Shown one piece after another: positions 24,801 through 28,333 of a stretch of 28,333 nt of DNA; position 1 is the stretch's first letter, and each line of letters begins with the position of its first letter. Location: NCBI GenBank assembly GCA_041672465.1, contig JBAYZO010000019.1, forward strand, positions 1 to 28,333, written 5' to 3'. This DNA is from UBA1206 sp041672465. GTDB lineage: Bacteria > Bacillota > Clostridia > Oscillospirales > CAG-382. Made by a program: the position numbers and the translations under genes. The notes under the pieces were generated by a model that was not told the DNA's origin, ran no database searches, and was given only the letters and a program-made list of their open reading frames with translations.

Positions 24801-25120
24801 AGTCCCTCCAAAAAAACATTAAAATGTTTATTGAAGAGGCGAAAAGACGCAACCTCAACACCCTTTCGGCAGGCGAAACCGCCGTTATCCCGGTGCTTGT
24901 AGGCTCTGACGAGGACGCGTTTATACTCTCGAATAAAATGGGGGAACTCGGCGTTTTTGTGCCCCCCGCGATCTTCCCCGCCGTGCCAAAGGGCAAGTCA
25001 AGGCTCCGTTTCTGCGTGATATCCGAGCATAAGCCCGAACAAATTATTAAGGCGCTTGATATTCTTGAAGAGGCGGCAAAGTCCTGCGGGATAAGCCTCC
25101 CCGCCCCGGAAAGCGAATGA
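21806..25120 (+). CDS. Acyl-activating enzyme / acyl carrier protein / alpha-oxoamine synthase fusion
   Basis: One 1104-residue polypeptide carries three modules. Residues about 1-560 are an ANL-family adenylating enzyme: TSGTT (160-164, with Arg168 where the P-loop Lys is usual), FGMTET, GWFHTGD, GRVKDVIIGESGENVYPDE and a C-terminal lysine region SAIKVKRAE. Residues about 590-672 are an acyl carrier protein with Ser627 in DSDSL as the phosphopantetheine site. After an acidic Pro/Glu linker, residues about 695-1100 are a PLP enzyme of the alpha-oxoamine synthase family: LNFGSYNYVGMSG, GTSASGSRLLAGE, VDEAHSACVIGKTGGG and Lys944 in TLSKGLG. The predicted path is fatty acid to acyl-AMP, acyl-ACP, then decarboxylating condensation with an amino acid, as in serine palmitoyltransferase. 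The amino acid cannot be told from sequence. Start ATG 21806 has AAAGGAG eight bases upstream. Confidence 0.92.
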   Translation: MTWKEKADLLEQNMSIAHLFSVLCLEKEKTFAVWLEGDAVKTSDYAELESRSFACAENITKTGFGKKGGWTGIAVDTCTDWPVLFWGVMAAGRNALLLDPSLDDAGIDHLMKEAGGDSLITRRQRNLPYAQKTPEEALGESFAPTPGFTPDWADLLAACTSGTTATSRVYVYNGEAICRQIIGFSEHLKYPCFMCEEESPVRTVAFLPMNHIFGLLTNVITTPFLDSPQIFLKDRSPMTILETCRKADAEMLLTVPLLVNSISTTIQKRVAAESAVKRVAFRAMQSISLTCQRINPRFGLKVGKKLFKSINKNLFGDSMAQIVVGGARVPSEHMRVVNALGYAVTVGFGMTETAITSYENKIDLKSRVSGSVGLPLPISTYTVIPDGGDTNRGELLIKCDAMHIGRLSAGVLLPPVTDSDGWFHTGDIVRLGKKGRMWIEGRVKDVIIGESGENVYPDELEDVFTGIEGVEQLSVLGINQGGDELIALVLNVGERYDDEEFLKELAAKVDRQNKTLRPLKRVRLVYATPEPLPVVSAIKVKRAEIRKRITEGSYPCKRLSVTKGVTDVVSGAGAPSPAKEPQAAEVYQPELDEIRQKIKECFARELEIDPGEIGDDTSFTEDIDSDSLHRLGALLRVETELDIVIPEEAYENCTTVNDLARVVFSIKTGGNPQPEQIQTEETVPDETPETEEAVEVTPITNFADSPEYKAFIKRYDLLNGCKNPYFICHESPLKDTSIMEGREVLNFGSYNYVGMSGRKETSDAAKAAIDKYGTSASGSRLLAGEKQLYKELEKEIADWKSADDALVFVGGHSTNVTVVGNFCGRGDLIIYDAYAHNSIREGARLSEAVTLRFRHNDTAALENLLKLHRKKYAKCLIIVEGVYSMDGDIAPIPEFVRLKKKYGCFLMVDEAHSACVIGKTGGGVDEYFGLDPKDIDFKMGTLSKGLGACGGYIAGPAEIIEYLRYNAPGFVFSVGISPALAASVLAAIKLLRSDPTIIESLQKNIKMFIEEAKRRNLNTLSAGETAVIPVLVGSDEDAFILSNKMGELGVFVPPAIFPAVPKGKSRLRFCVISEHKPEQIIKALDILEEAAKSCGISLPAPESE

Positions 25121-25154
25121 TTTAACACTTTTATTCTAATAGCAAATATAAAAT

Positions 25155-25183
25155 AAAACCGCGGCTTAATTCCCGCGGTTTTT
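25155..25183. terminator. Bidirectional intrinsic terminator
   Basis: AAACCGCGG (25156-25164) pairs with CCGCGGTTT (25173-25181), flanked by A residues on the left and T residues on the right. It serves the oxoamine synthase fusion and the convergent AraC-type gene. Confidence 0.82.
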
Positions 25184-25202
25184 GCTTGGGTAAAACAACA
25201 AG

Positions 25203-26060
25203 TTATTTTTTTATAATTGGTATCCAGATTTCTACGATAGAACCCGCTTCGCTTCCGCAAAAACGCTCATCATAGAACTCAACGCAATAATGGTTGTTAT
25301 TTAACAATCTTTCGGAATAACCCTCGTTGTTTGTTTTTAACCATTCATTCATAGCGTTGTTTTCGCTGTCATATCCAAGCGCGACATACACTTCAAATGA
25401 AGCGTATTTTGACGCCGGTATTTTAACGGTCGTATATTCAGGGTCAACATTTTCGTCAGTTACCGATAGTCCTGTAAAAACTCTGCATTTATCACCATCA
25501 TACACACGTAATTCATAGCCGTTGCCGGACAATTTATTGGCTAACGGCTTTTCTTTGGCGAGTTTTTCAAACGCGTTCCAAACTTCCCATGTGTTGTTAC
25601 CGTCGCCGCATTTGCCTGCGATAATTATTTCGTCTCGTTTTATTATTTTTGGGTTCAAAATAACTCCTCCTTTCAGACGGTTGGTGAATTTTATTATCAT
25701 TTCGTCAACAGATACAATAATAGGCTGTAAACCTCGCTTGCGGTATTCCATCGGCGAAACCCCGTATGTATTTTTAAATGTTCGTGTAAACGATTGAGCC
25801 GAATTATACCCGCTTTCCAAAGCAATATTTAAAACAGATTGATTGGTTGAATATAACAGTTTGCAGGCTTTTAATAATCTTCGGTCACGAACATAAAAAG
25901 CTATTGTTTTGCCTACAATTACAGAAAACATCCTGTGAAAATAATATGGAGAAAAATGAAACTTCCTTGCTATGGATTCTAAACTAATTTGTTCGTCAAG
26001 ATGCTCGTCAATATATTCAAGGGCAGATTTTACGCTATTAAAGTTGCTCAATTTCCTCAT
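25203..26060 (-). CDS. AraC-family regulator with GyrI-like effector domain
   Basis: The 285-residue protein has two helix-turn-helix units at the N-terminus: ISLESIARKFHFSPYYFHRMF (about 25-45) and LNIALESGYNSAQSFTRTF, ending in the AraC signature GVSPMEYRKRG. Residues about 128-285 form a GyrI-like small-molecule binding domain (AraC_E_bind, as in Rob and BmrR-type regulators), with the closing VEIWIPI strand. Such proteins bind lipophilic or aromatic ligands and often activate drug-response or efflux genes; none is adjacent here, so the targets are unknown. The ATG lacks a clear ribosome site. Base composition is more AT-rich than the lipid genes next to it. Confidence 0.9.
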   Translation of the reverse strand: MRKLSNFNSVKSALEYIDEHLDEQISLESIARKFHFSPYYFHRMFSVIVGKTIAFYVRDRRLLKACKLLYSTNQSVLNIALESGYNSAQSFTRTFKNTYGVSPMEYRKRGLQPIIVSVDEMIIKFTNRLKGGVILNPKIIKRDEIIIAGKCGDGNNTWEVWNAFEKLAKEKPLANKLSGNGYELRVYDGDKCRVFTGLSVTDENVDPEYTTVKIPASKYASFEVYVALGYDSENNAMNEWLKTNNEGYSERLLNNNHYCVEFYDERFCGSEAGSIVEIWIPIIKK

Positions 26061-26230
26061 CCGTTCGTTTTGTTATGCGCGCGCAATAATAGTATAGCGT
26101 AAATAGTGTTGAATTCTTAACAATTCTTGCTTTTTTTATCGGCTATTTACCAAAAACCCGCCGATTCCACTAAAAAACCGGCGTTCTCAAGCAAAACAAC
26201 AATAAAGCCGTTTGCACAGGTGACAGCAAC

Positions 26231-27520
26231 TTATTCAAAATCATCTTTTATAAACGCCGCAACTTCCTCTACCGGGTTATTGCTGTCAATCCAGTAATCG
26301 GGTAAGAACCCTTTTCCCTCTTCAAAACCCTCCATATTAAAAACCTTATAACCCATATGAAAATATATATTTGTGTTTGGCAACCTATAAGTCAGTATAT
26401 CGCCGAACTGGCCGCAGCCCATTGTGGCGCCGCCGACAAAACACACGTCCTTTACATTCCTGCCAAACATAACGGCGGCCTCCCCCGACGAGGCGACAAA
26501 CTTGTTTTGCAGAACAAATAACCTGCCGCCGTAAAGCGATTTTGAAAAATCAACCTTGCCTATATTAAATATCGAATAGCTCTTTTTATTTTCGCTGTCG
26601 TTGTCGTTGCTCTCGTTAATGACGGGATTACTTATAACCGCCAAGTCCAGCTCCCAAACCGCGTTGTTGTTTAAGCCGTCAATAAAACACTCCGGGAATT
26701 TACTGTTCCCCCCGCCGTTTGAAAGAATCGACCATATTAAATATTTCGTGTCTTTGTACTTGACCCCCGTTTTTTTATATGACTCAAAAGACTCTTTGAC
26801 CCCTCCGTTTGAGTATGTAGAGTGATGTATAATCGGAATACCTTCGGTTTCCTCAATTTTTACGGGCGTGTTTAGTTTTTTATAGTTATCCGTCCTGCAT
26901 AAATGCGCGGGAAGGCTAAAGCTGCCGATAACAATTTGTTTAACGGGGGTTTGAGTGTAAACACCTACTAAATATCTTTTATTGCCCTGCTTGTCGGGGA
27001 AAGTCTCAAAGAGGTAATCCTTAATCTGCTCATGGGTAAATTCATACCCCTTTTTTACCGTTTTATTGCCTTTCGCGACCAAATACCTGCCGTTTTTAAG
27101 CTCCACAACCAAACTTGTAAAGTATGCCCGATATAATTTACCCAGCGAGAGCGTTTTGTTTTTACCCGCTATAAACCCAAAATGCGAATCGTTTATATGC
27201 TTTGATAAAGTTTTATATAATATATCCCTCACCGCCTTTGTGGTTGGGGTTTCCGGCAGCGACGAAACCGCTTCTTTTTTTAGATCGTCAAAGTCTATTA
27301 ATTCATTGTAATATTCATAACCGCAATAACAATATTTTAATATGTTAAAAAACAACTCAATATCTCCGGCGGCCTCGGCTCTGCCGATATTTTTAACGCT
27401 TTTATACATGTTTTCATTATTGCTGCTTTTTGCGGCAAGCCTTATTTGGCTGGTTATTAAGGCGTCCATATTTACCGGAATGTGGTTAACATAATACTTG
27501 TTAAACTTTTCGCGTTCCAT
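26231..27520 (-). CDS. S41-family (tail-specific protease-like) peptidase without signal peptide
   Basis: From the Met at 27520 the protein has 429 residues. Using numbering from the alternative Met at 27532, INDSHFGF (113-120), the Tyr/Trp-rich WSILSNGGGNSKF (267-279) and NKFVASSGEAAV (343-354) followed by GATMG match the S41 layout, with Ser348 or Ser349 the likely nucleophile. No PDZ domain, signal peptide or membrane helix is seen; most S41 enzymes are exported, so a cytoplasmic location is unusual. AAAGGA abuts the ATG at 27532 but lies 12 bases before ATG 27520, so I prefer the latter. The gene is AT-rich and stands alone. Confidence 0.75.
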   Translation of the reverse strand: MEREKFNKYYVNHIPVNMDALITSQIRLAAKSSNNENMYKSVKNIGRAEAAGDIELFFNILKYCYCGYEYYNELIDFDDLKKEAVSSLPETPTTKAVRDILYKTLSKHINDSHFGFIAGKNKTLSLGKLYRAYFTSLVVELKNGRYLVAKGNKTVKKGYEFTHEQIKDYLFETFPDKQGNKRYLVGVYTQTPVKQIVIGSFSLPAHLCRTDNYKKLNTPVKIEETEGIPIIHHSTYSNGGVKESFESYKKTGVKYKDTKYLIWSILSNGGGNSKFPECFIDGLNNNAVWELDLAVISNPVINESNDNDSENKKSYSIFNIGKVDFSKSLYGGRLFVLQNKFVASSGEAAVMFGRNVKDVCFVGGATMGCGQFGDILTYRLPNTNIYFHMGYKVFNMEGFEEGKGFLPDYWIDSNNPVEEVAAFIKDDFE

Positions 27521-27589
27521 TGTTATAACCATTCCTTTCGTAAAAACAAAGATGCTTTACGCAATAAAAAGATAAATTTTTATGTTCCC

Positions 27590-27618
27590 ATTATAACAAA
27601 ACCCCGCCGGAAAAGCAA
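27590..27618 (-). promoter_or_regulatory. Candidate extended -10 promoter of the S41 peptidase gene
   Basis: TGTTATAAT on the minus strand (hexamer at 27590-27595) is an extended -10. The -35 position (TTGCTT, 27613-27618) is poor and lies inside the loop of the hairpin at 27599-27641. Confidence 0.45.
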
Positions 27619-27641
27619 TATAAGCTTAACCGGCAGGGTTT
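27599..27641 (-). terminator. Hairpin, possible terminator
   Basis: An 11-pair stem with one mismatch (27599-27610 with 27630-27641, core GCCGG/CCGGC) encloses a 19-base AT-rich loop. On the minus strand it ends in a T run, so it could stop read-through from the tRNA side before the peptidase promoter. Confidence 0.45.
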
Positions 27642-27692
27642 GTGTGTTGTGATCTGACAGAAAAGATACGGATATTTTTGTAATAAATTATT

Positions 27693-27833
27693 AATGATAT
27701 TGGCTTCGCCAATGATATTACTGCGTAATGATATTCAGCTAACGCTGAAAGGCTAACGCTGAATGATATTATATTCGTCCGTATTTTTATTCGCCGCAGC
27801 GAATATATTTCGCCCATAGAGGCGAATATAATT
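27693..27833. repeat. Cluster of small hairpins joined by AATGATATT
   Basis: Four copies of AATGATATT (27693, 27711, 27727, 27762) separate short palindromes: TTGGC-TTC-GCCAA, TTAC-TGC-GTAA and TTCAGC-TAAC-GCTGAA, the last partly duplicated. Two further hairpins follow, TATTCGC-CGCA-GCGAATA and TTCGCC-CATAGA-GGCGAA. ATACGGAT before the block (from 27665) and TCCGTAT within it (27778-27784) can pair across the first part. No credible coding frame is seen here. Similar hairpin/TGATAT arrays occur in clostridial genomes, often near tRNA genes. Confidence 0.7.
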
Positions 27834-27861
27834 GAAAATCCTGTCAAAAGACAGGATTTTC
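27834..27861 (-). terminator. Terminator of tRNA-Pro
   Basis: A perfect 12-bp inverted repeat (27834-27845 with 27850-27861, core AATCCTGTC/GACAGGATT) with a four-base loop begins directly after the CCA end of the tRNA. On the minus strand its right arm ends in a T run. Confidence 0.75.
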
Positions 27862-27938
27862 TGGTCTGAGTGACTGGACTTGAACCAGCGGCCTCTACCA
27901 CCCCAAGGTAGCGCGCTACCAAACTGCGCCACACCCAG
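27862..27938 (-). tRNA. tRNA-Pro (anticodon GGG)
   Basis: On the minus strand the sequence folds as a full cloverleaf of 77 bases with an encoded CCA. The acceptor is CTGGGTG/CACTCAG with one G-U pair, the D stem GCGC/GCGC, the anticodon stem CTACC/GGTAG with loop TTGGGGT (anticodon GGG), and the T arm GCTGG-TTCAAGT-CCAGT. It should read the proline codons CCC and CCU. Confidence 0.95.
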
Positions 27939-27961
27939 ATATTTTTGCGTTTTGCAGATGT

Positions 27962-27990
27962 ATTATAGCACTGTTCCGGGTATATGTCAA
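27962..27990 (-). promoter_or_regulatory. Consensus promoter of tRNA-Pro
   Basis: On the minus strand TTGACA (27985-27990) and TATAAT (27962-27967) are separated by 17 bases, an exact consensus. The predicted start is about 17 bases before the tRNA. Confidence 0.85.
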
Positions 27991-28043
27991 GCCGCTTTTT
28001 GCGCTTTTATTAGGGGTGTATTTGACTTTTTTATTATCCATAA

Positions 28044-28136
28044 CGTAGGGCGGGGGCTTGCTCCCGCCGATAGGACGAAACGATTTTACGAACGTTTTTT
28101 ATTTTCACTCTGGCGGGAGCAAGCCCCCGCCCTACG
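28044..28136. repeat. Palindromic element with 25-bp perfect inverted repeats
   Basis: The arms at 28044-28068 and 28112-28136 are exact reverse complements (outer end CGTAGGGCGGGGGCTTGC, inner end TCCCGCC) around a 43-base AT-richer core with no gene. The very GC-rich arms stand out in AT-rich surroundings. The size and shape fit a miniature inverted-repeat element or a REP-like dispersed palindrome. The rest of 27943-28333 holds the tRNA promoter and a possible insertion-element end. Confidence 0.75.
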
Positions 28137-28240
28137 CTATTTTGGATGGGTCGGATGGTTATCCGTGTGTAAATGGCGCATATGAAAATTATTCCATATA
28201 TAAATCGCCTATACCAAATTGTCGTATTGTAAAGTTAAAT

Positions 28241-28333
28241 GAAAACAGAGAACACCTCAGCCCTTGTGGTATAATGATTCTGCAATGATTCACCGTACCT
28301 CCCAAGAAAGAGAGATGTTCTCATGCAGAAATT
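28241..28333 (+). mobile_element. Possible 5' end of an insertion element (truncated by the window)
   Basis: The last 90 bases hold a TATAAT (28270-28275), a GAGAG ribosome-site-like sequence and an ATG at 28324 opening a frame that leaves the window. GAGAACA at 28248 and TGTTCTC at 28316 form a short inverted repeat. The layout resembles the leader of a clostridial transposase gene, but only three codons are visible, so this is a guess. Confidence 0.22.

Noticed and set aside
21806..25120. Biotin synthesis (BioF) or threonine breakdown (KBL)
   Set aside because: The synthase domain shares the fold, but it is fused to an acyl-activating enzyme and an ACP, and no bio genes or threonine dehydrogenase are nearby. 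An acyl-ACP substrate of longer chain is more likely.
27693..27833. CRISPR array
   Set aside because: The repeated unit is only nine bases, the intervals vary (18, 16 and 35) and the intervening sequences are self-complementary. No cas gene is present.
27626..27934. Open frame running through the tRNA and hairpin region
   Set aside because: It overlaps a complete tRNA and its terminator and has no ribosome site.

Overview
The window looks like chromosomal DNA of an anaerobic, low-to-mid GC Clostridia-type Firmicute, probably a gut or other anoxic-habitat member of the Oscillospirales or a related order. The evidence is AGGAGG-type ribosome binding sites, consensus TTGACA-N17-TATAAT promoters, a desulfoferrodoxin plus rubredoxin pair, SipW-type signal peptidases and TasA/camelysin-like surface proteins. 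No species can be named from the sequence alone.

Positions 1-3569 hold the 3' part of a large membrane-anchored surface protein (LamG, metallophosphoesterase, LamG, C-terminal membrane anchor) and a UPF0316 membrane protein. Positions 3654-19426 form a cyclic-di-GMP locus. A PAS-PAS-GGDEF-HD-GYP protein reads leftward. Diverging from it, a consensus promoter leads into two nearly identical c-di-GMP-I (GEMM-I) riboswitch aptamers in series, each with its own intrinsic terminator. Behind them lie a catalytically degenerate EAL-domain protein and three short membrane or exported beta-rich proteins of TasA/camelysin type. After a second consensus promoter come a SipW-like signal peptidase with an acidic tail, a membrane-anchored McrB-like AAA+ ATPase, a DUF2357-like partner with a long charged coiled coil, a second SipW-like peptidase, a small coiled-coil protein and two membrane proteins with degenerate GGDEF and intact EAL domains. 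The simplest reading (inference) is that c-di-GMP controls assembly of a surface fibre or matrix, and that the locus carries its own enzymes to make, destroy and sense the nucleotide. The McrB-like pair is the least understood part.

Positions 19631-20600 hold a small DUF6774-like protein on the minus strand and a desulfoferrodoxin-rubredoxin pair for superoxide removal. Positions 20762-25183 are a two-gene unit: a short-chain dehydrogenase and a three-domain fusion of acyl-activating enzyme, acyl carrier protein and alpha-oxoamine synthase. Together they could activate a fatty acid, condense it with an amino acid and reduce the ketone, which is the logic of sphingoid-base or related aminolipid synthesis. 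Activity and substrates are not shown by the sequence.

Positions 25203-28333 are more AT-rich: an AraC/GyrI-like regulator and an S41-type peptidase on the minus strand, a block of small hairpins joined by AATGATATT, a tRNA-Pro(GGG) with its own consensus promoter and terminator, a palindromic element with 25-bp perfect arms, and at the right edge a sequence that may be the start of an insertion element.
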